Assembly (NCBI GenBank): GCA_016779685.1
Contig: JADHND010000044.1
Location: forward strand, 1 to 10,154
Source of the DNA: Shewanellaceae bacterium
GTDB taxonomy: Bacteria; Pseudomonadota; Gammaproteobacteria; Enterobacterales; Shewanellaceae
Reading direction: 5' to 3'
Length of the DNA stretch: 10,154 nt
Shown here: piece by piece, positions 1 through 7,179 of the stretch
Layout: every line of letters begins with the position of its first letter
Position numbering within the stretch: position 1 is the stretch's first letter
The notes under the pieces: model-generated
What the model was told of the DNA's origin: nothing
What the model saw: only the letters and a program-made list of their open reading frames with translations
Databases searched by the model: none
Made by a program: the position numbers and the translations under genes

Positions 1-1796
1 ATTCGCCTACTGGTTTGGTTATTTCAAAACCAAACCTGTCTAGTACATCCAATATTTTTCAAAGCATTATGGATGACATCGAAGCGCCCGATAAGATATT
101 TCAATCTAACTTTAATTTTGTTAAGAAATATGAATCATATGACGAAGAACTTAATCATGATGAAGTGGACTTTGAATATGAGGCCAAACGTCTAACCCGA
201 ACCAATTTGGAAAGGAGATTAAAAGCCATTGGCAAAAATGCCATTCATTGCACCGATATCGACTGTGTTATTGAGAATTATGGACCCGATTCCCAAATGG
301 CTATACAGTATCAGAAGATTCAAAACTTAATACAAGCACTTAATGGCTCATCATTATTACATGTAAAACAAAAGGAGTACATCGATTCTTTTAAGAAGAA
401 TCAACAACAGCAATATGCATTGTACTCGGATATCATAGAGGAAATGGAGGACTATAACCAATTCACACTCCAACTTCAAAATGAACTCCATAGTGCCAAA
501 TTACAATATGAAAAAATCGAAGAGTCGATCAATATTATTTCATCTATTGCCGGTCACATTAGCAAGCTCTTGTCTGTCACTTATAATCCATATAATGCGT
601 TGGAATACTTCTTCGACAGTGGAAATGTCATCACTAAAAGCGCATTAAAAATCGAAAAATTAGAGCTAGAATTCAATTCATCCATTAAGTTAACGAAACG
701 TGAGCAAGAAAACAAACTACGGCTACAGAAAGTAAGTATTAAACAAACCCTACTTAAAGACGCGCTAGAAATAAAGAAATTGCTGAATCAGCAATTTGCT
801 CTAGAGCAAAAAATCTTAGCCCAACATCTAAACATTAAAAAATCTACCAAAGATATGCGTAAAATTGCTTCGGATGCACTGATGCTTAAAGAGTCAGCAG
901 AAGAACTGCACTCCATTATAGAAAAGCGTTTCCACAATATGGTCAACGCGACGGATAAACGTTATCTGATGCAAATATTTTTATTTGAAAAAATAAATGA
1001 TATGCTTCAAGAATTGGAGCATGCAAAAGTTGCTATGGCTTTTACATGGCAAGATCCGACCATAAAAACCGGACGAGTAAACACCGTTTTATCATCGTCA
1101 TCTATACTGCCAATCAGTGAACAAATACAGGCATATTGGATAAAACTGAAACATGTGTATCAAGATCAAGAACGCCAACAACGCCAACAATTTCATACAA
1201 GCTCTATCATTTCGTTGAAGGATTATTTTGCGCATCTATATCCAAATCAATCGTTTCAAACTGTGTTGCAACATGCACAACAGCCAAACATACCGGGTGA
1301 TTACGCATTCCAATTTTCAACGCTACCGCATACACCACAGATGAAAAACATGCTCAGGGCACCTCTGAAAATAAATGAAGCACAATGCCTATATTCCCAA
1401 GGCCATGTATTCAAACGCATCGATCAAATTGCCATCGCCTTAGACACTAACCGCCCCATTCCTACGACCAGCATGATAAATGGGAAATTGTCCTATGGCG
1501 GCAAACAAATGTTTTGGCTACCCCGCGGCGAATCCATTGTCGCTCAATGGATTGAGCCTTTATTTAAATTACAAGATAAATACAAAAATCAGTTGATCTT
1601 CCCATTGCAAATTAACCATGACTTAAATATTCTGGACACGAGTTACAGCAATACCTTAAAAGGTTTAAGCGTAGCTGCATCGAATTGGATTCTCACCCTA
1701 CAACTTGAACCAAGCTGGATCAATGAAGGCTCGATAGAAGATATTCAAATCACGATCCGACACAGTCATTATAATTATCTGAGCCATTGCGAATAA
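1..1796 (+). CDS. C-terminal part of a large TcA-like toxin subunit (5' end outside window)
   Basis: The reading frame is open from base 3 and has no credible start. A TTG at 15 has no ribosome binding site, so this is the last ~597 residues of a longer protein. Numbering from that TTG, residues 120-300 are mostly charged long helices (coiled-coil-like) with a more hydrophobic stretch at about 172-200. Residues 305-345 and 365-405 resemble the helical regions before the end of TcA proteins (AYWIKLKHVYQDQERQQ, then SIISLKDYF). Residues 460-500 (GHVFKRIDQIAIAL, then KLSYGGK) and the end (NWILTLQL, then SIEDIQITIR) match the pattern I remember for the TcB-binding domain of Photorhabdus TcdA1 (RRIKQISVTL, ILSYGDK, LNDIILHIRYT). 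TcA subunits form the pentameric pore that injects the TcB/TcC toxin. The family call is by eye from memory; TcB and TcC genes are not in the window. It is AT-rich compared with the genes to its right. Confidence 0.7.
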   Translation, partial: SPTGLVISKPNLSSTSNIFQSIMDDIEAPDKIFQSNFNFVKKYESYDEELNHDEVDFEYEAKRLTRTNLERRLKAIGKNAIHCTDIDCVIENYGPDSQMAIQYQKIQNLIQALNGSSLLHVKQKEYIDSFKKNQQQQYALYSDIIEEMEDYNQFTLQLQNELHSAKLQYEKIEESINIISSIAGHISKLLSVTYNPYNALEYFFDSGNVITKSALKIEKLELEFNSSIKLTKREQENKLRLQKVSIKQTLLKDALEIKKLLNQQFALEQKILAQHLNIKKSTKDMRKIASDALMLKESAEELHSIIEKRFHNMVNATDKRYLMQIFLFEKINDMLQELEHAKVAMAFTWQDPTIKTGRVNTVLSSSSILPISEQIQAYWIKLKHVYQDQERQQRQQFHTSSIISLKDYFAHLYPNQSFQTVLQHAQQPNIPGDYAFQFSTLPHTPQMKNMLRAPLKINEAQCLYSQGHVFKRIDQIAIALDTNRPIPTTSMINGKLSYGGKQMFWLPRGESIVAQWIEPLFKLQDKYKNQLIFPLQINHDLNILDTSYSNTLKGLSVAASNWILTLQLEPSWINEGSIEDIQITIRHSHYNYLSHCE

Positions 1797-1839
1797 CCTT
1801 ATCCATACAGATAAAACCAACAACAGGATAGGCCACATT

Positions 1840-1880
1840 AAGATGCTTCGCATCTTTCCACCCTCCTCCTTCGGAGGGTG
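1840..1880 (+). other. Tandem hairpins downstream of the TcA-like gene
   Basis: Two perfect stem-loops lie 2 bases apart. AAGATGC (1840-1846) pairs with GCATCTT (1850-1856) over a TTC loop, and CACCCTCC (1859-1866) pairs with GGAGGGTG (1873-1880) over a 6-base loop. No T-run follows, so they are not a classical terminator. They may stabilise the 3' end of the upstream mRNA or belong to a small RNA ending at the terminator at 1968-2001. The surrounding gap (1797-2052) shows no other credible gene. Confidence 0.55.
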
Positions 1881-1967
1881 CTCCCTAGCCGATTTTAGGT
1901 GGCAACAGATGATACAACACGCCATCGCAGTGGACTAAAACGATCCTGAGCATGGCTTCCTGCCTAG

Positions 1968-2001
1968 AAGGCCGTCACATCGTGACGGCCTTTCTTTTTT
2001 T
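1968..2001 (+). terminator. Strong rho-independent terminator
   Basis: An 11-bp perfect stem, AAGGCCGTCAC (1968-1978) with GTGACGGCCTT (1982-1992), has a 3-base loop and is followed by a T-rich tail (1991-2001). It lies 170 bases beyond the TcA-like stop codon and 52 bases before the small peptide gene, so it separates the two transcription units. Confidence 0.88.
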
Positions 2002-2052
2002 GGATCCATCGGCGACAATGATGAAAAACATTCAGACAGCGGAGAAAAATCG

Positions 2053-2241
2053 ATGAAAACCATCTCAATTCACCAACAAGCCACGGTTCAAGGTGGTATC
2101 GGAACGGGTTTTGGTTTGATCACCACCACGGCGCTGACCGCACCGATAAGCCTGGGTACCCTTGGTGTCCTTGCTGTGGCCGGCGGTAGCATCGTGGTGG
2201 CAACGGGTCTCTACTATTGGCTCAAACCCAAGCAACCTTAG
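2053..2241 (+). CDS. Putative double-glycine-leader microcin/bacteriocin-like peptide
   Basis: This encodes 62 residues. The ATG is preceded by GGAG at 2041-2044, a good 8-base spacing. The first 15 residues, MKTISIHQQATVQGG, align without gaps with the colicin V leader as I recall it (MRTLTLNELDSVSGG): same length, Thr at 3, Val at -4 and Gly-Gly at the end. Hydrophobic residues sit at -12 and -10; Gln replaces the usual Glu at -8 and Leu/Met at -7. Cleavage after G15 would leave a 47-residue, very hydrophobic Gly/Ala/Thr/Val-rich peptide with small-residue packing motifs (GIGTGFG, LAVAGGSIVVATG) and a C-terminal YYWLKPKQP. That composition suits a membrane-active peptide. No immunity protein and no C39-peptidase ABC exporter are visible. 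It could instead be an ordinary single-span small membrane protein. No clear promoter lies in the 50 bases after the upstream terminator. Confidence 0.6.
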   Translation: MKTISIHQQATVQGGIGTGFGLITTTALTAPISLGTLGVLAVAGGSIVVATGLYYWLKPKQP

Positions 2242-2264
2242 ATCTAGGCTGAACCCAGATGCCG

Positions 2265-3515
2265 TTATTTAACCGTCGGAATCGCTGCCCAAGCGGTGGT
2301 ATAAGCCGGTGATTGGTGTTGTTGCTGTGGCTGACAGGCGCTCGGCAGCGCCTGTACCGCAAATTGAACCGTGCCTAACCCACGCTCGGCAATGGCATCG
2401 ATGGTCTGCATTAAAGGAGAGTTCAAGCGAGACGGTTGCCAGAGATCAAGCTGAGCGGTGGTGGGATCCGACAAGTCAAACAACATGATACCGGCATTGG
2501 TGTACCAGCGTTCCGGTTGCCAGCGCTGTTGCAGCAGCCGGCAGGCAACTGCGATTAACTGGCGGGTGTCTTGGGTGGGGACGGTGAGCGCTGTGCTGGC
2601 TGTGATGCTGCCGCGATGGTGCGTATCCGCTTGCGCGTAGGCCAACCAGATCATGATCCCTTGGCTCGCTCGTTGTTCACGCCGCAAACGCTGCGCCGCA
2701 TTCGCCACCCGTTGACACAAGGCAGCGCGTACCCAACGAAACGCATTGGTTTTTTGCTTCAGGGTACGCCGACACACGATTTGTTGTTTGGGGGGCGGAC
2801 ACTGGGCAAATGGCAGGCTCGGCTGCCCTTGCAGCTCTTGAACCGTACGCGCCAGCACCACCCCATAACGCTGCTTAATCCAAGGGATCGAGGCTTGAGC
2901 CAGTGCGCCAGCGTCAGCGAGACCGTCAGCGCTTAAACGCTGCGACAACCGTTGTCCTACGCCCCAAATCTCACGCAGTGGCGTTAGCGCCAACAACCGC
3001 TGCTGCCGCACTGGTGCGGTTAAATCGACCACGCCTTGCGTTGCTGGGTACTGCTTAGCGGCATAATTGGCCAGTTTAGCCAGCGTTTTGGTCGGCGCAA
3101 TGCCGACACTGACGGGGATCCCGACCCACTGCTCCACCTGCTGTTTAAGCTGCCGCCCCCACGCCGTCCAGTCCCCATCAGGCTGAAATCCAGACAGATC
3201 CAAAAAGGCTTCATCGATGGAATAAATTTCAACTTCAGGTGCCAAGGTTTGGAGCACCTGCATCACCCGCTGACTCATGTCAGCATACAAAGGATAATTA
3301 GAAGAGAACACCTGAACTTGATGTTGTTCAATCAAAGCACGTACTTTGAAATAAGGCACCGCCATTTGGATCCCAAGGGCTTTGGCTTCAGCAGAACGCG
3401 CCACCACACAGCCATCGTTGTTCGACAACACCACAATAGGTCGATGTTGTAAGTCAGGTCGAAACACCCGTTCACAACTGGCGTAGAAGTTATTGCAATC
3501 GACCAAAGCCAACAT
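2265..3515 (-). CDS. umuC: UmuC, catalytic subunit of DNA polymerase V (Y-family)
   Basis: This encodes 416 residues (E. coli UmuC has 422). UmuC with processed UmuD' forms Pol V, which copies past DNA lesions during the SOS response. The N-terminal palm carries LVDCNNFYASCERVFRP with D6 (metal ligand) and Y11 (steric-gate position), then SNNDGCVVARSAEAKALGI (31-49). IYSIDEAFLDLSGF supplies D101 and E102, the other catalytic acidic residues at the same numbers as in E. coli. IPVSVGIAPTKTLAKLAN (133-150) and the helix-hairpin-helix-like IWGVGQRL (183-190) follow. The little-finger domain occupies roughly 245-350. The C-terminal tail (about 366-416, ending SPAYTTAW...IP) fits the DUF4113 extension of UmuC proteins, though its middle is degenerate. 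The ATG overlaps the umuD stop (TGATG), so translation is probably coupled. The gene converges on the small peptide gene, with no clear terminator between them. Confidence 0.97.
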   Translation of the reverse strand: MLALVDCNNFYASCERVFRPDLQHRPIVVLSNNDGCVVARSAEAKALGIQMAVPYFKVRALIEQHQVQVFSSNYPLYADMSQRVMQVLQTLAPEVEIYSIDEAFLDLSGFQPDGDWTAWGRQLKQQVEQWVGIPVSVGIAPTKTLAKLANYAAKQYPATQGVVDLTAPVRQQRLLALTPLREIWGVGQRLSQRLSADGLADAGALAQASIPWIKQRYGVVLARTVQELQGQPSLPFAQCPPPKQQIVCRRTLKQKTNAFRWVRAALCQRVANAAQRLRREQRASQGIMIWLAYAQADTHHRGSITASTALTVPTQDTRQLIAVACRLLQQRWQPERWYTNAGIMLFDLSDPTTAQLDLWQPSRLNSPLMQTIDAIAERGLGTVQFAVQALPSACQPQQQHQSPAYTTAWAAIPTVK

Positions 3516-3979
3516 CAGCTCGCCCCACCCCCTCGGCGCGAACGCAACAGCCGCCGGACGACGTTGGTCACCACCCCAAAAATCGCCAACTCCATGCCAT
3601 CGGTCATGACAATCGGCTTATAGGCGGCATTCTCAGGCACCAAGGCCACCTGCGGGGTGAGCTGCAAGCGTTTCACCGTAAACTCACCTTCCAGGTTGGC
3701 AATCACGACGTCGCCATGCTCGGCCGTCACCGCCCGATCCACCACCAAAATATCATCTGGATAAATGCCAGCTTCGATCATCGAGTCACCGTCAACACGT
3801 ACGAAAAAGGTCGCCGCGGGATGGGTCACACACAACTCATTGAGATCAAGCGTCTGCTCAATATAGTCCTGTGCAGGCGACGGAAAACCAGCAGAGACAT
3901 GCTCAACAAACAAGGGTTGAGCTTGACGAGTGGGATCTAAGGGCATACGCCCCAACCATGTGACGGTCGTAGGTTTCAT
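3515..3979 (-). CDS. umuD: UmuD, self-cleaving SOS mutagenesis subunit of Pol V
   Basis: This encodes 154 residues from the ATG at 3979 (E. coli UmuD has 139). It is a LexA-like S24 peptidase: the RecA filament triggers autocleavage to UmuD', which activates UmuC. With this start the scissile pair is A30-G31 in VSAGFPSPAQDY (Ala-Gly as in LexA, where E. coli UmuD has Cys-Gly). The nucleophile is S66 in VDGDSMIEAGI and the general base K103 in GEFTVKRLQL. The Ser-Lys distance of 37 equals that of E. coli. The tail RSRRGGGAS is an extra C-terminal stretch. A longer reading from a TTG at 4012 is possible, but it lacks a ribosome binding site and would cover the apparent promoter. The ATG at 3979 has AAGAAG seven bases upstream. 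It is first in the operon with umuC, with a 1-base overlap. Confidence 0.95.
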   Translation of the reverse strand: MKPTTVTWLGRMPLDPTRQAQPLFVEHVSAGFPSPAQDYIEQTLDLNELCVTHPAATFFVRVDGDSMIEAGIYPDDILVVDRAVTAEHGDVVIANLEGEFTVKRLQLTPQVALVPENAAYKPIVMTDGMELAIFGVVTNVVRRLLRSRRGGGAS

Positions 3980-3998
3980 CAAAGGGCTTCTTGGCGAA

Positions 3999-4026
3999 TT
4001 GAACTTATTCAAAGCATAACAAGTTC
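3999..4026. promoter_or_regulatory. Candidate operator overlapping the umuDC promoter
   Basis: Two overlapping dyads lie just upstream of the umuD start. One is TTGAA-CTTA-TTCAA (3999-4012). The other has arms GAACTTATT (4001-4009) and AACAAGTTC (4018-4026), 9 bp with one mismatch. On the minus strand an extended -10-like TGTTATGCT reads through 4020-4012, so a repressor bound here would block transcription start. No CTGT-N8-ACAG box is present upstream of umuD. LexA or another SOS-type repressor is an inference. Confidence 0.4.
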
Positions 4027-4102
4027 ACGTAAACCACGCATCTTTTTCCAGTGAGACTTGCGAGTGAATTCGCATTTTACCAGACAAAAAAGATGAATTA
4101 GA

Positions 4103-4131
4103 TTGATTTTTATACAAAAAAAAATTATGAT
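4103..4131 (+). promoter_or_regulatory. Sigma70-type promoter for the M16 peptidase gene
   Basis: TTGATT (4103-4108) and TATGAT (4126-4131) are separated by exactly 17 bases. They match the -35 and -10 consensus at 4/6 and 5/6 positions. Predicted initiation near 4138 would give an 80-base leader to the ATG at 4218. The divergent umuDC promoter is about 100 bases away. Confidence 0.55.
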
Positions 4132-4217
4132 GGTCAACATGATATTGTATGTTTATTCGTAACTCACCACTTAAAAATAAAAACAAACCACCATTAAACA
4201 ATCATTAAAGAGCCTTT

Positions 4218-7103
4218 ATGAAACCTATTTATATGCTTGTAACACTCGGCTTAATGCTCACAGCATGTCAACAAACGCCGCCGACCCCACTGTATCCTCT
4301 GACGCTGGTTGATGCCAACTACGACAGTCAGCTAGGGATCCCTTATGAAAAATATCGTCTCAGCAATGGACTGACCGTGTTGTTCATCTCAACCGAACAA
4401 AAAAACTTAGTCGAAGTCAACATCAAATACGGTGTCGGCTCCGCCGATGAACAACCGAATCAAACCGGTTACGCTCACTTGTTTGAACACATGATGTTTG
4501 AGGGCTCACAGCACGTCGCACCAGGACAACACATCAAAATGGTGACCGATGCTGGCGGGTACAGCAATGCCACCACGGATCAGGATGTGACCAATTACTT
4601 TGAGAAGGTACCCAACAACCACCTTGAACAAGTGCTGTGGCTCGAAGCAGATCGCATGGGTTTTTTACTGCCTGCCATCACCCAAACGAACCTCAACAAT
4701 CAACGCGAGGTGGTGTTTAACGAGCGCCGTCAACGACGCAATCAGCCTTACGGCCGCGTATCAGAACAAGTGTTGGCCACCTTACATCCAGCTTCGCATC
4801 CTTATGCGCACGCCCCCATTGGATCTGTCGCCGATTTGGAACAAGCCAGCTTAGCAGATGTGCGTGACTTTTATAACACCTGGTATGTACCCAACAATGC
4901 CGTCCTAACGATTGCAGGTGATTTTAACAGCGCCCAAGCACGTACTTGGATCAGCCGCTACTTCGGGGCGATTCCCGCTAAACCACTGCCGCGCCGGTTT
5001 CAGCCGCAGGTGCCGCCGCTGACTCAAGACAAAACCGTCGTCATTCAAGATCGGATCCACACGCCTCTCATCAGGTTATATCCCTCTATGATCAACCGTC
5101 AGCAACTTGAGGATGCTGATCTGATCCGCGACCTGGCTGCCTTACAAGTGCTCAGTTATTTCTTCAACGATGGCAAGCAGTCCGTTCTCTATCGAGAACT
5201 CGTTGAGCCACAACAAGCCCTACAGGCGGGAATGTATGTCCAATGTCAAACCCTCACTTGCCAGATAGGTTTCCATGCTGCTGCCAACCCTCAAGCCAAG
5301 ATCAGCTTAACGCAACTGGAACAACGGTTACGTCAAGTCATTCAGTCGCAACAAGTGTTGCAGATCGAGCCTGCTGATTTGAAGCGCGTGCATGCCGCTA
5401 TCTTGATGGCCAAAGCACAAAGTCAAATTTATATGAACCATAAAATCGATATACTGTCACGCAGTGAACTGTTTTATCAAAATCCAGCTCGGCAACAGCG
5501 TATCTTGAACATGATTAAAGCCGTGACGGTCGAAGACATCAAACGGGTCTATCAACAATACATCTATCAACAGCCGATGCTGGCCATTCACGTCAAGGCT
5601 GATCCGAATCCAGGCGTCGAGACGACTACCCCAGTCAGCAACCAAGGCAGTGCCGAACCGGAAATCGCCACCGTCGCCGCAACAGCCACTGGCCCACTGG
5701 CAGCTGCCACCCTACTCGATGGCAACAGCCGCACGACCGTGCCGACAGCACCCGATATTGCCACTTTTAAAGTGCCGACCATAGCCAAGCGGACAACCTT
5801 CAAACCGTACACCCATTACCATCGGCATGATGCCAATATGCCGCTGACTTACATCAAGCTGACCTTCAAGCATCCCGTACCTGAATCGAAACTGGAATAC
5901 GCCGGATTGAGCGACATAACGGGCAATATGCTGTTTGAAGCGACCCAAAATATGGATGAAATCGCCTATCAGCAAAGTTGGCGTGCCATAGCCAGTGGTG
6001 TACATGTCAGAACGGATCCGCTGAATCAGACCACCACGATGCTGATCACCACTTTACCACAACATCTGCATGCCACCATGGCCTTGGTGAAACAGGGACT
6101 CACGCAGCCTAAATTTCAGGCGCATGATTTAAAACAGATGCAAACGCAGCTGGTCAATATGATTAAAGAACGGCCGACCCAAGACACCAACCAAGCTCAG
6201 CAACAGTTTCAGCAACTGCTGTATGGTCAAACCTTCCCTGAAGCCATTCCTTATCCGCGTAGCGTTGAGGAAGTACAGGCGTTAACCTTGGATGATGTCA
6301 AGCGCCAGTTCCAACAGATGGTGGTGCACAGCAACTTGTATATCAGCTCTTATAGTGCCCAACCAGCCGCTGAAATTGAACAATCGCTGCAATTTTTAAC
6401 GGATTGGCACCAGCCTCTTAAAGTGGATCCTTTGCAACAAGCTAAAGCACCTCCTATGAGCCAACCCAAGTCAGCAGCGACCGATGTCATCTACTTTTTG
6501 GAACAACCCCATGCTCGCCAAACCAGCATTTATATGGGACGGTTAACCCAAGCTTTTGACAACGATGCTCACTTTTTCTTACAGGTGTTGGCCAACTATC
6601 CTTTAGGTGGTCGCCAAGACAACTTACTCGACCAGCGCTTACGCGAAGAGAAAGGTTACACTTATGGGATAAGCAGTAGCATTTTAGGTAGCCAACATCA
6701 TGGTACTTTCCAGCTCCAGACCCAAGTCCACACGCATCAGACAGTGCCAGCGTATCAAGACATCATCGATGTCATGAGCGCATACCAGGCCAAGCCGATT
6801 GGGGATGCACCGTTAAAGGCGATGCAAACGGCTTGGTTAGAAAGCTTAGGCTTACGTTATGAACGGCCGTTGTCTGAATTGGCGCAACTCGACCACCAGT
6901 TACACTACGACTTGCCGGATGATTATCAAATCCGTCGCCAACAAGTCGTGAGTTCGCTCACGCCCGCTAAACTCCATGCCAGTGCCAAAGCCACCTTTGA
7001 TCACACCCGCATGGTGAAATTGATTGCAGGTCCTAAAAGCGTCTTAGCAGAACTGCAAGCCGCTAAACTACCGGTCAAAGTCATCGCATCTTCAGCCAAG
7101 TAG
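4218..7103 (+). CDS. M16 (pitrilysin/insulinase-type) zinc metallopeptidase lipoprotein
   Basis: This encodes 961 residues. The ATG has AAAGAG five bases upstream. The N-terminus is a lipoprotein signal peptide with lipobox L14-T15-A16-C17 and Gln at +2, so outer-membrane anchoring facing the periplasm is likely. The catalytic N-terminal half (about 40-460) carries the inverted zinc motif H87-L-F-E90-H91 in GYAHLFEHMMFEGS. The third ligand is probably E169 in REVVFNERRQRR, 78 residues after H91. YNTWYVPNNAVLTIAGDF (residues 219-236) is the usual M16 core strand motif. An Ala/Thr/Pro-rich linker (about 462-527) joins the C-terminal half, which has no HxxEH. That half keeps the substrate-binding signature LREEKGYTYG (R809, Y816). 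This two-repeat layout is typical of periplasmic M16 proteases that degrade peptides in a closed chamber. The substrate is unknown. It appears monocistronic, with its own promoter and terminator. Confidence 0.95.
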   Translation: MKPIYMLVTLGLMLTACQQTPPTPLYPLTLVDANYDSQLGIPYEKYRLSNGLTVLFISTEQKNLVEVNIKYGVGSADEQPNQTGYAHLFEHMMFEGSQHVAPGQHIKMVTDAGGYSNATTDQDVTNYFEKVPNNHLEQVLWLEADRMGFLLPAITQTNLNNQREVVFNERRQRRNQPYGRVSEQVLATLHPASHPYAHAPIGSVADLEQASLADVRDFYNTWYVPNNAVLTIAGDFNSAQARTWISRYFGAIPAKPLPRRFQPQVPPLTQDKTVVIQDRIHTPLIRLYPSMINRQQLEDADLIRDLAALQVLSYFFNDGKQSVLYRELVEPQQALQAGMYVQCQTLTCQIGFHAAANPQAKISLTQLEQRLRQVIQSQQVLQIEPADLKRVHAAILMAKAQSQIYMNHKIDILSRSELFYQNPARQQRILNMIKAVTVEDIKRVYQQYIYQQPMLAIHVKADPNPGVETTTPVSNQGSAEPEIATVAATATGPLAAATLLDGNSRTTVPTAPDIATFKVPTIAKRTTFKPYTHYHRHDANMPLTYIKLTFKHPVPESKLEYAGLSDITGNMLFEATQNMDEIAYQQSWRAIASGVHVRTDPLNQTTTMLITTLPQHLHATMALVKQGLTQPKFQAHDLKQMQTQLVNMIKERPTQDTNQAQQQFQQLLYGQTFPEAIPYPRSVEEVQALTLDDVKRQFQQMVVHSNLYISSYSAQPAAEIEQSLQFLTDWHQPLKVDPLQQAKAPPMSQPKSAATDVIYFLEQPHARQTSIYMGRLTQAFDNDAHFFLQVLANYPLGGRQDNLLDQRLREEKGYTYGISSSILGSQHHGTFQLQTQVHTHQTVPAYQDIIDVMSAYQAKPIGDAPLKAMQTAWLESLGLRYERPLSELAQLDHQLHYDLPDDYQIRRQQVVSSLTPAKLHASAKATFDHTRMVKLIAGPKSVLAELQAAKLPVKVIASSAK

Positions 7104-7118
7104 ACTGGAGAGAACCCC

Positions 7119-7151
7119 AAAAAAAAAACCGCTGTTTCGCAGCGGTTTTTT
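7119..7151. terminator. Bidirectional rho-independent terminator
   Basis: CCGCTG (7129-7134) pairs with CAGCGG (7140-7145) around a TTTCG loop. Ten A bases precede the stem (7119-7128) and six T bases follow it (7146-7151). It can end the M16 transcript rightwards (stop at 7103) and the convergent repeat-protein transcript leftwards (stop at 7180). Confidence 0.92.
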
Positions 7152-7179
7152 CTATCAAACTGTCTCGTCGGTGACGGTG

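Noticed and set aside
1698..1925. Minus-strand frame of 75 codons with a hydrophobic stretch
   Set aside because: It is antisense to the well-supported end of the TcA-like gene and to the hairpins, and no homology is recognised.
2018..2056. A 12-codon frame starting ATGATG whose TGA overlaps the small peptide's ATG
   Set aside because: The overlap ATGA suggests a leader peptide, but there is no good ribosome binding site before it and such a short frame occurs often by chance.
2236..2250. Short dyad around AGATCT between the small peptide and umuC as a terminator
   Set aside because: It has no loop and no T-run, so it cannot be supported as a terminator.
2571..3452. Plus-strand frames of 121 and 138 codons inside umuC
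   Set aside because: They are antisense shadows of the unmistakable umuC coding sequence in a GC-rich region.
3977..4012. TTG start at 4012 giving an 11-residue N-terminal extension of UmuD
   Set aside because: There is no ribosome binding site, and it would place the start within the apparent promoter/operator; the ATG at 3979 has AAGAAG at suitable distance and fits family length better.
4101..4120. Degenerate LexA-box-like stretch ending TATACA
   Set aside because: Only the right half resembles the box; the left half lacks CTGT, and the stretch is better explained as part of the M16 gene's promoter.
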